Below, piece by piece: positions 1 to 6,159 of a DNA stretch of 8,388 nucleotides (within the stretch, counting starts at the first letter, position 1; each line of letters starts with the position of its first letter). The stretch spans positions 1-8,388 of the forward strand of contig JAUYMV010000103.1 of assembly GCA_030698645.1 (NCBI GenBank), in the 5' to 3' direction. The stretch is from Mesorhizobium sp. GTDB taxonomy: Bacteria; Pseudomonadota; Alphaproteobacteria; Rhizobiales; Rhizobiaceae. Both the position numbers and the translations under genes were made by a program. The notes under the pieces are model-generated. The model did not search any database and was not told the DNA's origin. It worked only from the letters and a program-made list of their open reading frames with translations.

Positions 1-26
1 AGCCGTCCCAGGAAAAAGCGCAGCAT
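1..26 (-). CDS. dppB: Dipeptide ABC transporter permease DppB, first nine codons only
   Basis: Only the beginning of this gene is in the window. On the minus strand an ATG at 26-24 opens a frame reading MLRFFLGRL before the edge. This resembles the start of E. coli DppB (MLQFILRRL), and the gene follows dppA on the same strand, as in dpp operons. DppB is an inner-membrane permease subunit that forms the channel with DppC and receives dipeptides from DppA (family knowledge). The gap to the dppA stop is 115 bp. No strong Shine-Dalgarno is visible; a weak AGG lies just upstream (GATAGGTCCATC before the ATG). The call rests on nine residues plus position, so it is good but not certain. Confidence 0.72.
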
Positions 27-90
27 GATGGACCTATCGGCAGGGGTTTCGTCCGGTTTGCCGCAGAGTCTTGTCCGGACGCCGGATACG

Positions 91-125
91 CGGCGGGGGC
101 GCCGCCTGAGCGAACGCCCCCGCCG
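91..125 (-). other. GC-rich stem-loop in the dppA-dppB gap
   Basis: CGGCGGGGGCG (91-101) and CGCCCCCGCCG (115-125) form a perfect 11-bp stem with a 13-nt loop, 17 nt past the dppA stop. No T-run follows on either strand, so it is not a classical intrinsic terminator. In solute-binding-protein operons such hairpins often protect the binding-protein mRNA or reduce read-through into the permease genes. That role is inferred here. Confidence 0.55.
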
Positions 126-141
126 GTCTTCCTATATGCGC

Positions 142-1734
142 CTACTCGGCAATGTCGACACCGCTGAACTGGTGCTGGCCGAGCGGGCTCATGACGTAGC
201 CCGAGACCTTCTTCGACATCGGCATGACGACGAGGCTGTGGTCGAGCGTAACCCACGGCGCTTCGCGCTTGAAGACGACCTGGGCTTCTTCATAGAGCTT
301 GGTGCGTTCGGCCTGGTCGGTCGTGGTCTTCGCAGCCTTGACCAGCTTGTCGAACTCCTCGTTGCACCACTGCGCGCGGTTGTTGCCGCCAACGGCGTCG
401 CAACCGAGCAGCGTGTCGAGGAAGTTGTCCGGATCGCCATTGTCGCCCGTCCAGCCGAGGATCACCGCGCCGTCGCGGTCCTTGGCCTTCGACAGCTTGA
501 GATACTCGGCCCACTCATAGCTGACGACTTCGGCGGTGACGCCGATCGCCGCGAGGTCTGACTGGATCAGTTCGGCCGCGCGGCGCGCGTTCAGCATGTA
601 GGGGCGGGCCACCGGCATCGCCCAGACCTTCATCTTGAGATCGGTGACGCCGGCGTCGACCAGCGCCTTCTTGGCCGCCTCGACGTCGTATTTGTCGTCT
701 TCGATTGCCTTGTTATACGACCACATGGTCGGCGGGATCGGATTGACGGCGACCGACGCCGCGCCCTGGAACACCGAGTCGACGATCGCCTGCTTGTTGA
801 TCGCCTGGGCGATGGCCTTGCGGACGTCCGTCTTGTCGAAGGGCGGCTGCATCGTGTTGAAGGCCAGATAGGCGACGTTGAGGCCTTCCTGCTCCATCAC
901 CTGGAGATCGGGGTCGGCTTTCATGGCTTCCACGTCGGCCGCATTCGGATAGGGCATCACGTGGCATTCGCCGGCCTTCAGCTTCTGCAGGCGCACGGCT
1001 GCGTCGGTCGTGATCGCGAACACCAGGTCGTCGATCTTTTCCTTTCCGCCCCAATAACCTTCATGCGCCTTGTAGCGGATGACGGCGTCCTGCTGGTAGG
1101 CGACGAACTTGAAGGGTCCGGTGCCGAGCGGCATCTGGTTGAGCTGCTCCATCTTGCCGTCGGCGGCCAGCTTGTCGGTGTATTCCTTGGACATGATCGA
1201 GCCGAGATCCATCGCCAGATTGGCGAGGAAAGGCGCCTCGGGCTTGTTCAGCGTGAACTTCACGGTCAGGTCGTCGACCTTCTCGATCGTCTTGATCAGT
1301 TCGGGCAGGCCCATGCCGGCGGCATACTCCCATGCCGCGCCCGCGACATACTGGTTATACGGATTGTCGGCCTTGATCTGGCGTTCGAACGAGAAGATCA
1401 CGTCGTCGGCGTTCATGTCGCGCGTCGGAGTGAAGAAATCCGTGGTCTGGAACTTGACGCCTGGACGCAGCTTGAAGGTGTATTCCAGCCCGTCGTCGGA
1501 AATCGTCCAGCTTTCGGCGAGGCCGGCATCGGCCGTCGTGGTGCCCGGAGCGAACTCGAGAAGACGGTTGTAGACGGGGCGCGAGGAGGCGTCGAACGTG
1601 GTGCCCGCGGTATAGAGGCCGGGGTCGAAGCCCTCCGGCGAGCCTTCCGAACAGTAGACCAGCGTCTTGGCGCCGGCCGCGCCACTCAGCACGGTCGCCG
1701 CGAGCAGTGCGGCGAGAAAACTCAGTTTTTTCAT
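142..1734 (-). CDS. dppA: Periplasmic dipeptide-binding protein DppA
   Basis: This 530-residue protein is the substrate-binding component of a dipeptide ABC importer (SBP_bac_5 family). It captures peptides in the periplasm and delivers them to DppBC; in E. coli the homologue also handles heme and 5-aminolevulinate and serves chemotaxis. Residues 1-22 are a Sec signal peptide (MKK, hydrophobic core, SGAAGA), and the mature protein would start KTLVYCSEGSPEGF, nearly identical to mature E. coli DppA. Conserved features include Cys28/Cys257 and Cys445/Cys457, matching the two E. coli disulfides, Arg377 in the RPY segment and the GWTGDNGDPDNF block (427-438). The Arg and the Asp431 region correspond to the residues that hold the peptide termini. 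Start ATG at 1734 is supported by AAAGGGAG (1743-1750 on this strand), 8 nt upstream. It is followed by dppB and is divergent from fadD. Confidence 0.95.
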   Translation of the reverse strand: MKKLSFLAALLAATVLSGAAGAKTLVYCSEGSPEGFDPGLYTAGTTFDASSRPVYNRLLEFAPGTTTADAGLAESWTISDDGLEYTFKLRPGVKFQTTDFFTPTRDMNADDVIFSFERQIKADNPYNQYVAGAAWEYAAGMGLPELIKTIEKVDDLTVKFTLNKPEAPFLANLAMDLGSIMSKEYTDKLAADGKMEQLNQMPLGTGPFKFVAYQQDAVIRYKAHEGYWGGKEKIDDLVFAITTDAAVRLQKLKAGECHVMPYPNAADVEAMKADPDLQVMEQEGLNVAYLAFNTMQPPFDKTDVRKAIAQAINKQAIVDSVFQGAASVAVNPIPPTMWSYNKAIEDDKYDVEAAKKALVDAGVTDLKMKVWAMPVARPYMLNARRAAELIQSDLAAIGVTAEVVSYEWAEYLKLSKAKDRDGAVILGWTGDNGDPDNFLDTLLGCDAVGGNNRAQWCNEEFDKLVKAAKTTTDQAERTKLYEEAQVVFKREAPWVTLDHSLVVMPMSKKVSGYVMSPLGQHQFSGVDIAE

Positions 1735-1911
1735 GTTTTGAACTCCCTTTTATCGTCGAAGCCCCTCTTTAAGGCTCGCAAGCGGCCATATAAGCATCGT
1801 TCTATGGGCAATGGAACCACCAGATTGCTGGCGTAGGGGAAAGTTGGAGAAGCGTCTTGAGGCAGGTTGCGGGGGGCCGTCGGGAATGCTTCATGCGCCA
1901 AGGCTTGCGCC

Positions 1912-1927
1912 GGTTCACCATGTGACC
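1912..1927. promoter_or_regulatory. Imperfect inverted repeat upstream of fadD
   Basis: Half-sites GGTTCAC and GTGACC flank CAT; they are inverse complements except for one inserted T. The element lies about 111 bp upstream of the fadD start and could be an operator for a fatty-acid regulator. No known FadR or PsrA consensus is matched, so this is only a candidate. Confidence 0.25.
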
Positions 1928-2023
1928 ATAGATAAGCCGGCGTGTCGTCGATGCCGATGCAAGGCTGCGGGAGAAGCCCGGCGGTCGTATGACTGCAAGA
2001 CAAATCGGCGCGTCGAAAAGATC

Positions 2024-2032
2024 GAGAGGGAG
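2024..2032 (+). promoter_or_regulatory. Ribosome-binding site deciding the fadD start
   Basis: GAGAGGGAG sits 6 nt before the ATG at 2039. It favours this start over the upstream in-frame ATG at 1811, which has no comparable site. It also means the Lys/Ala/Pro-rich N-terminus is likely translated. Confidence 0.75.
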
Positions 2033-2038
2033 CGAGAC

Positions 2039-4045
2039 ATGGCCAAGACAACCAGTAAGACCGGCGCCGCGAAAGCAAAGCCACCGGTCCAACAAGAAAA
2101 GACGTCTGCGGACAAGAAGACGGCGAAACCGGCCGCCAAGGCTGCGGCGAAACCGGCGCCGAAGACGGCGGCGCCGTTGACCGGTATGGCCGCGCGCACC
2201 AAGCCGGCCGACGTCAAGAAATCCACAGCCGGCGCCTCTGCGAAAAGCACACCGGCAAAACCGGCGTCGGCTGCGGCAAAGCCTGCGGCCAAGGCTGCCG
2301 CGAAGCCTGCGGCCAAGCCAGCGGCCGCGAAACCGGCAGCGCCCGCCAAGCCGGCCGCGCCCGCTTCGGCCGGCAAGGCATCGTCGAAGCCCTGGCTCGC
2401 CAGCTATCCGAAAGGCATCCCCGCCGAGATCGGGCCGCTCGCCTATCAGTCGATCGGCGATCTGCTTGCTGAGTCGGTGAAGAAATTCTCCGCCCGCCCG
2501 GCCTTCACCAGCATGGGCAAGACGATGACCTATGCGGATGTCGGGCGTGATTCATCGGCCTTCGCCGCATGGCTCCAATCGAAGGGCCTCGCCAAGGGCG
2601 CGCGCGTCGCCATCATGATGCCGAACGTGCTGCAATATCCGATCGTGATGATGGCGGTGCTGCGCGCCGGCTATACGGTCGTGAACGTCAATCCGCTCTA
2701 CACGCCGCGCGAACTCGAGCACCAGTTGAAGGATTCCGGCGCCGAGGCGATCGTCATCCTGGAGAACTTCGCCAAGACGCTGCAGTCGGTGGTCACCAAG
2801 ACCGGCGTCAAGCACGTCGTCGTGGCATCGATGGGCGACATGCTCGGGCTCAAGGGCCACATCGTCAACCTGGTCGTCCGCCGGGTCAAGAAGATGGTGC
2901 CGGCCTGGTCGCTGCCCGGCCACGTCACCTTCAAGTCGGCGCTTAGCGCCGGCCGCAGCCTCACCTTCAAGCCGGCCAAGGTCGAACCCGACGACGTCGC
3001 CTTCCTGCAATATACCGGCGGCACGACCGGCGTCTCCAAGGGCGCGACGCTGCTTCACCGCAACGTCCTCGCCAATGTCGCGCAGAACGAGGCCTGGGTG
3101 GAAACGGCCTTTATCAAGCGTCCGCGGCCCGACCGTCTGGTCTATGTCTGCGCGCTGCCGCTCTACCACATCTACGCGCTGACGGTGAACGCGCTGATGG
3201 GCATGCAGCAGGGCGCCCACAACATCCTCATCCCCAACCCGCGCGACATCCCGGCCTTCGTCGCCGAGTTGAAGAAGTACCCGGTCAATATCTTCCCCGG
3301 CCTCAACACGCTGTTCAACGCGCTGTTGAACAACGAGGAGTTCCGCAAGCTGGACTTCAAGCCGCTGCTGCTCACCTTCGGCGGCGGCATGGCCGTGCAG
3401 CGTCCGGTCGCCGAACGCTGGCAAAAACTCACCGGCTGCGTCGTCTCGGAAGGCTACGGCCTGTCGGAGACGGCGCCGGTCGCCACCGCCAACCGTTTCG
3501 ACGCCGACGAGTTCTCGGCCACCATCGGCCTGCCGATCCCGTCGACCGAGATCGTGCTGCGCGACGAGGACGGCAAGGATGTCGCGCTCGGCGAGGTTGG
3601 CGAGATCTGCATCCGCGGACCGCAGGTCATGGCCGGCTACTGGAACCGGCCGGACGAGACCGCCAAGGTCATGACCAAGGACGGCTTCTTCAAGTCCGGC
3701 GACATGGGCGTCATGGACGCGCGCGGTTATACCAAGATCGTCGACCGCAAGAAGGACATGATCCTCGTCTCGGGTTTCAACGTCTATCCGAACGAGATCG
3801 AAGAAGTCGCCGCCATGCACCCGGGCGTGCTGGAGTCCGCGGCGATCGGCGTTCCGGACGAAAAGTCGGGCGAGGCGACCAAGCTGTTCGTCGTCAAGAA
3901 GGATCCGAACCTGACCGCCGAGGAGTTGCAGAAGTTCTGCCGCGAGCGGCTGACCGCCTACAAATGCCCGAAATACATCGAGGTCCGCACCGACCTGCCG
4001 AAGACCAATGTCGGCAAGATCCTGCGCCGTGAACTGAGGGGTTAG
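2039..4045 (+). CDS. fadD: Long-chain acyl-CoA synthetase FadD with histone-like N-terminal extension
   Basis: FadD activates free fatty acids to acyl-CoA via an acyl-AMP intermediate, feeding beta-oxidation or lipid synthesis at the inner membrane face. The 668-residue product has two parts. Residues 1 to about 117 are Lys/Ala/Pro-rich. From residue 118 (PWLASYPKGIP) it aligns with E. coli FadD from its own residue 4-5 to near the end. Visible motifs are the AMP-binding P-loop YTGGTTGVSKGA (325-336), PLYHIYALT (374-382), EGYGLSETAP (471-480), FKSGDMG (551-557), the FadD signature DRKKDMILVSGFNVYPNEIE (569-588) and the C-terminal NVGKILRREL with presumed catalytic Lys660. E. coli FadD has 561 residues, so the excess is all at the N-terminus. 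It is transcribed alone, divergent from dppA and convergent with yhaV. Function of the core is secure; physiological role of the extension is unknown. Confidence 0.93.
   Translation: MAKTTSKTGAAKAKPPVQQEKTSADKKTAKPAAKAAAKPAPKTAAPLTGMAARTKPADVKKSTAGASAKSTPAKPASAAAKPAAKAAAKPAAKPAAAKPAAPAKPAAPASAGKASSKPWLASYPKGIPAEIGPLAYQSIGDLLAESVKKFSARPAFTSMGKTMTYADVGRDSSAFAAWLQSKGLAKGARVAIMMPNVLQYPIVMMAVLRAGYTVVNVNPLYTPRELEHQLKDSGAEAIVILENFAKTLQSVVTKTGVKHVVVASMGDMLGLKGHIVNLVVRRVKKMVPAWSLPGHVTFKSALSAGRSLTFKPAKVEPDDVAFLQYTGGTTGVSKGATLLHRNVLANVAQNEAWVETAFIKRPRPDRLVYVCALPLYHIYALTVNALMGMQQGAHNILIPNPRDIPAFVAELKKYPVNIFPGLNTLFNALLNNEEFRKLDFKPLLLTFGGGMAVQRPVAERWQKLTGCVVSEGYGLSETAPVATANRFDADEFSATIGLPIPSTEIVLRDEDGKDVALGEVGEICIRGPQVMAGYWNRPDETAKVMTKDGFFKSGDMGVMDARGYTKIVDRKKDMILVSGFNVYPNEIEEVAAMHPGVLESAAIGVPDEKSGEATKLFVVKKDPNLTAEELQKFCRERLTAYKCPKYIEVRTDLPKTNVGKILRRELRG
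2090..2390 (+). repeat. Low-complexity KPAA-type coding repeat in fadD
   Basis: Degenerate short repeats built on AAG/AAA-CCG/CCT-GCG/GCC codons encode runs such as AKPAAKAAAKPA, mainly residues 28-118 of FadD. Between residue 59 and residue 129 there is not one Asp or Glu, giving a strongly basic, probably disordered arm. Composition resembles histone H1 tails, Pseudomonas AlgP and the tail of the phasin PhaF. Confidence 0.85.
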
Positions 4046-4077
4046 AGTTCAGTCGCTCGAGCCAGCATTAGAACTGT

Positions 4078-4575
4078 CTAGCTCGGCGTCGCATCTCTTG
4101 CGGCGCCGAGCGCTTTTTCAAGCCGCGCCTTGGCAGCCGCCGCTTCTATCATCAGCGCCCTCCAGTCGTCAGGCGGCGAATCCCTTTCAAGCATCGCGCG
4201 GAAAACCGAATAGGCGTCCGATTTCGATCCATAGGTCCGAAGGCTGTCTTCGTCGTTGACCCAGGCAAGCACGATGACCTTTCCAGCGTTCTGGTAGCGG
4301 AAGAACAACCGGAAACGCTGGCTGCCAAATTTCACGCGAAACCAATGTTTCCGGTGCGTTCCCAGCGTGTCTCCCTGGCGGTATTCCGGACGCGATGGAT
4401 CGGCGGGAATCGTCTCGCGGACGAGCCGGTTCAAGGCAGCAAGCAGTTTGGCGTTTGCAGTCGCGCGGTAACGCTCCGGATCTTTTTGGCGCGCGCGTTC
4501 GACTGCGATGGTGAGCTTCGCGAGTTGGTCGATGAACAGCGGATGAGCAAAAATCTGCCAACCGTTGACGATCAT
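4078..4575 (-). CDS. yhaV: Type II toxin YhaV (RelE-like ribonuclease)
   Basis: YhaV is the ribonuclease toxin of the PrlF-YhaV module; it cleaves mRNA/rRNA and slows growth until bound by PrlF (known for E. coli). The 165-residue protein matches E. coli YhaV (154 residues) along its length: VNGWQIFAHPLF (3-14), KLLAALNRLV (43-52), the basic core WFRVKFGSQRFRLFFRY (78-94) with Arg80, Arg87, Arg89 and Arg93, then VIVLAWVNDEDSLRTYG (100-116), KSDAYSVF and PPDDW (134-138). The C-terminal 20 or so residues are Ala/Lys-rich and extend past the E. coli homology. The start lies 3 nt after the antitoxin stop, indicating one mRNA and translational coupling. All core motifs are present, so it is probably active. 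It converges on fadD with only 32 bp between stops. Confidence 0.92.
   Translation of the reverse strand: MIVNGWQIFAHPLFIDQLAKLTIAVERARQKDPERYRATANAKLLAALNRLVRETIPADPSRPEYRQGDTLGTHRKHWFRVKFGSQRFRLFFRYQNAGKVIVLAWVNDEDSLRTYGSKSDAYSVFRAMLERDSPPDDWRALMIEAAAAKARLEKALGAARDATPS
4081..4118 (+). terminator. Intrinsic terminator for fadD, inside the yhaV 3' end
   Basis: GCTCGGCG (4081-4088) pairs with CGCCGAGC (4104-4111). The stem continues with a G-U wobble (4089/4103) and CGCA/TGCG (4090-4093/4099-4102), making about 13 pairs closed by a 5-nt loop TCTCT. GC and then five T follow (4112-4118) on the plus strand. It begins 36 nt after the fadD stop and lies wholly within the last codons of yhaV on the other strand. 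Confidence 0.82.
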
Positions 4576-4578
4576 CGA

Positions 4579-4917
4579 TCAGATCTCGACCTTGCCCTCG
4601 ATGGGTGCGTCGGGGTCGATATCCATCCCGGCCGTCAGTTCATCGATGCGCGCAAGCAGGTCCGGCGCAATTGCGGAAACTGTCTGCGGGCGCGCTTTGA
4701 TATCCCTTGCCAGAAATGCCAGAAAGCTGTCGATGGCGGGATCGCTATCACCGTCTGCGACCCGGTGCACGCTGACGCCGCCTTTGGTCAGCCGGAACGC
4801 AATGCGCCCGCCAAGATCCACGCCGAGCGCCTTCCGTACCGATTTGGGCACGGTCGTCTGCCCTTTGGCGGTGATTGTGCTGACCTCTTCGATCAGGGAT
4901 GGCGCGGCTTTCGACAT
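4579..4917 (-). CDS. prlF: Antitoxin PrlF (SohA), AbrB-type
   Basis: PrlF binds and neutralises YhaV and represses its own operon in E. coli. The 112-residue product has an N-terminal swapped-hairpin AbrB DNA-binding segment at about residues 10-53, with the hallmark TAKGQTTVPKSVRKALGV, and a C-terminal toxin-binding part. That part includes the DSFLAFLARDI block and LTAGMDIDPDAPIEG, both recognisable in E. coli PrlF (111 residues). The ATG at 4917 is the only reasonable start, because an in-frame TGA lies just 3 nt further upstream. No good Shine-Dalgarno precedes it: AAGGA is about 17 nt away. First gene of a two-gene operon with yhaV; has its own likely promoter and dyad in the 56-bp gap to the MAPEG gene. 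Confidence 0.92.
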   Translation of the reverse strand: MSKAAPSLIEEVSTITAKGQTTVPKSVRKALGVDLGGRIAFRLTKGGVSVHRVADGDSDPAIDSFLAFLARDIKARPQTVSAIAPDLLARIDELTAGMDIDPDAPIEGKVEI

Positions 4918-4923
4918 GCTTCA

Positions 4924-4952
4924 AATGTAATGCATTTTCCTTACAATCGCAA
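4924..4952 (-). promoter_or_regulatory. Candidate sigma-70 promoter of prlF-yhaV
   Basis: On the minus strand TTGCGA (4947-4952) and TACATT (4924-4929) are separated by exactly 17 bp. Each matches four of six consensus positions. Six bases lie between the -10 box and the prlF ATG, so the predicted transcript would begin at or next to the start codon. The surroundings are AT-rich compared with the window. Confidence 0.5.
4926..4945. promoter_or_regulatory. Candidate PrlF operator dyad
   Basis: TGTAA (4926-4930) and TTACA (4941-4945) are perfect inverted half-sites with a 10-bp spacer, about one helical turn apart by centre spacing of 15 bp. An internal palindrome AATGCATT is at 4930-4937 or one base earlier. 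The dyad covers the -10/-35 spacer, a position where antitoxin binding would block RNA polymerase. Autoregulation is known for PrlF; the site itself is my inference. Confidence 0.45.
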
Positions 4953-4973
4953 TCCTTCCGGCCTCGGCTCAGG

Positions 4974-5369
4974 TCACCATGGCCATAGGATGGCTGCCAG
5001 CACCAGGCAAAGACCGACGAACGCCACCGTCCAGACGGCCGAGCGCGCATAGGATATGCCAAGCGCATAGAACGGCACGTAGAGGACGCGGCCGGCCAGG
5101 AAGAGCCACGCCCCCCACAGCGTCAGCGCGCCTTCGCGGTCGGCGACATGGGCAATCAGCACGGCCGCCGCGAACAGCGGCAGTGTCTCGAACAGGTTCG
5201 CCTGGGCGCGCCGCAGCCGGCCCGCGACGATGTCTTCCTCGGGCGGCGTGTCGCGTGACCCAGCACTATACCCGATGCCGTTGCGGCGGCCGCGCGCCTG
5301 GGCTGCCAGCAGCACCTGGAAGATGGCCAGGACGAGCGTCCAGGCAAGGATCGTCAGTTCTGTGGACAT
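4974..5369 (-). CDS. MAPEG-family integral membrane protein
   Basis: A 131-residue membrane protein of the MAPEG family (membrane-associated eicosanoid/glutathione metabolism). Four hydrophobic segments are visible at about residues 4-24, 61-77, 82-103 and 110-130. The family's conserved motif between the first two is present as RAQANLFETLPLF (54-66), with Arg, Asn and Glu in place. Bacterial members may be glutathione-dependent enzymes, but most have no assigned substrate, and none can be named here. I chose the ATG at 5369 because the frame upstream to 5573 is arginine/proline-rich shadow of the HAD gene. An AAAGG lies about 12 nt before the ATG. It follows the HAD gene by 82 bp on the same strand and may be co-transcribed with pgi, though that is uncertain. 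Confidence 0.85.
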   Translation of the reverse strand: MSTELTILAWTLVLAIFQVLLAAQARGRRNGIGYSAGSRDTPPEEDIVAGRLRRAQANLFETLPLFAAAVLIAHVADREGALTLWGAWLFLAGRVLYVPFYALGISYARSAVWTVAFVGLCLVLAAILWPW

Positions 5370-5402
5370 GGACGGAAGGCCTTTCGACAATTGAGGATCG
5401 AC

Positions 5403-5432
5403 CGGACCGGACCGATCGCGCGGGCCGGTCCG
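5403..5432 (-). other. Stem-loop between the HAD and MAPEG genes
   Basis: CGGACCGG (5403-5410) and CCGGTCCG (5425-5432) form an 8-bp perfect stem around a 14-nt loop in the 82-bp gap. There is no T-run downstream on the minus strand. It may be a weak attenuator or an mRNA 3' end; alternative pairings exist because GGACC is repeated. Confidence 0.3.
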
Positions 5433-5451
5433 CCGGGGCGATGGCGATCGT

Positions 5452-6156
5452 TCAGCGCGACGCCAGATAGGCCGGCAGGTCGACCACCGATTCCAGCAAG
5501 ACGTCGGCGCGGCCGAGCGACGCCCTCGTGCCGGTGCCGCTGAGCACCCCGACCGCCAGCCCGCAGCCGGCATTGTGCGCCATTTCCATGTCGTGGCCGT
5601 TGTCTCCGACCATGGCGACCTCGGCCGGCTTCAGGCCGGTCAGCAGGCAGAAGGATTCCACGGTATCCGGCGCCGGCTTCGGCCGGGCCACCGCATCGTA
5701 GCCATAGGCCGCGTCGAACATCTGCGCGATGCCGAGCATCAGCAGGGTCTGTTCGGCGCCCCCGGTCGAATCGTTGGTCGCCACGCCGAGCCGATAGTGC
5801 TGCTCGTGCAGCGTCGCGATGGCCTTGACGATGCCGGGCAGCGCCACCGCCTTGGCCGCGCCGTTCGTCGCCGTGATGCCGTTGAAGCGGGTCAGCAATT
5901 CGCCGCGCAGGCCGGGTTCGAGATCGGGATACCAGAGCCCGACGACATCGGCATTGGTGCCGGCGGCAAACACCGAATCGGCGATGAAGCGGCGCTGCCG
6001 GAAATCATATCCGGCCTGCGCCATCAGCGCGTCCGCGCGGCTTCGGTCGCCGCCGGCCGCCTCCAACGCCAGCATGTCGCCGATGGCGAACCAGGTCTTG
6101 TTGAAGTCGACCAGCGTGCCGTCCTTGTCGAACAGAATCCCCTTGATGCGGCTCAC
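5452..6156 (-). CDS. HAD-superfamily phosphatase, phosphoglycolate-phosphatase-like
   Basis: A 234-residue cytoplasmic HAD hydrolase of the Gph-like type with a helical C1 cap. Motif I is FDKDGT with nucleophile Asp10 and acid/base Asp12; motif II is ATND (Thr127); motif III Lys160 in RPKPAP; motif IV GDNGHD with Asp185 and Asp189 binding Mg2+. The cap lies at about residues 18-108. The full catalytic set is intact, so it should dephosphorylate a small phosphorylated metabolite, though the substrate cannot be read from sequence. The start is GTG at 6156, chosen because AAGGAG lies 6 nt upstream. It begins 3 nt after the pgi stop, so it is translationally coupled to pgi. This pairing hints at a sugar-phosphate substrate or a metabolite-repair role, which is inference. 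Phosphoglycolate is the default guess from family resemblance. Confidence 0.88.
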   Translation of the reverse strand: MSRIKGILFDKDGTLVDFNKTWFAIGDMLALEAAGGDRSRADALMAQAGYDFRQRRFIADSVFAAGTNADVVGLWYPDLEPGLRGELLTRFNGITATNGAAKAVALPGIVKAIATLHEQHYRLGVATNDSTGGAEQTLLMLGIAQMFDAAYGYDAVARPKPAPDTVESFCLLTGLKPAEVAMVGDNGHDMEMAHNAGCGLAVGVLSGTGTRASLGRADVLLESVVDLPAYLASR

Positions 6157-6159
6157 GCG

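Larger units (their letters stand above)
1735..2038. other. Divergent intergenic region dppA / fadD
   Basis: This 304-bp gap separates two divergent genes and must hold both promoters. The dppA ribosome-binding site is at 1743-1750 and the fadD one at 2024-2032. A possible but weak promoter for dppA lies near 1790-1820 (an AT-rich TTATAT-like box at about 1788-1793 on the minus strand). An imperfect dyad sits at 1912-1927. The fadD frame stays open back to 1811, but that stretch reads as arginine- and cysteine-rich sequence unlike any FadD. I see no other gene or RNA here. Confidence 0.6.

Noticed and set aside
91..125. Classical Rho-independent terminator after dppA
   Set aside because: The stem is strong but no T-run follows on either strand, and dppB continues beyond it. 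Kept as a stem-loop only.
961..1836. Plus-strand open frame of 291 codons over dppA
   Set aside because: Antisense to clear DppA homology and without motifs or a plausible ribosome-binding site.
1811..2038. Upstream in-frame ATG extending fadD by 76 codons
   Set aside because: The extra stretch has no FadD-like sequence and lacks a good ribosome-binding site, while ATG 2039 has GAGAGGGAG at 6 nt.
2090..2390. Tandem-repeat or CRISPR-like array
   Set aside because: The repeats are short, degenerate, in frame and explained by KPAA-type codons; there are no unique spacers.
2552..3820. Minus-strand open frame of 422 codons inside fadD
   Set aside because: Antisense to the conserved FadD core; Asp/Val/Gly/His-rich composition typical of GC-rich shadow frames; no domain seen.
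4345..5052. Plus-strand open frame across the TA module
   Set aside because: Antisense to two conserved, tightly spaced genes; no motif and no ribosome-binding site.
5370..5573. Upstream start for the MAPEG gene giving a 199-residue protein
   Set aside because: The added 68 residues overlap the HAD gene and are Arg/Pro/Ser-rich shadow; the MAPEG first membrane helix begins right after ATG 5369.
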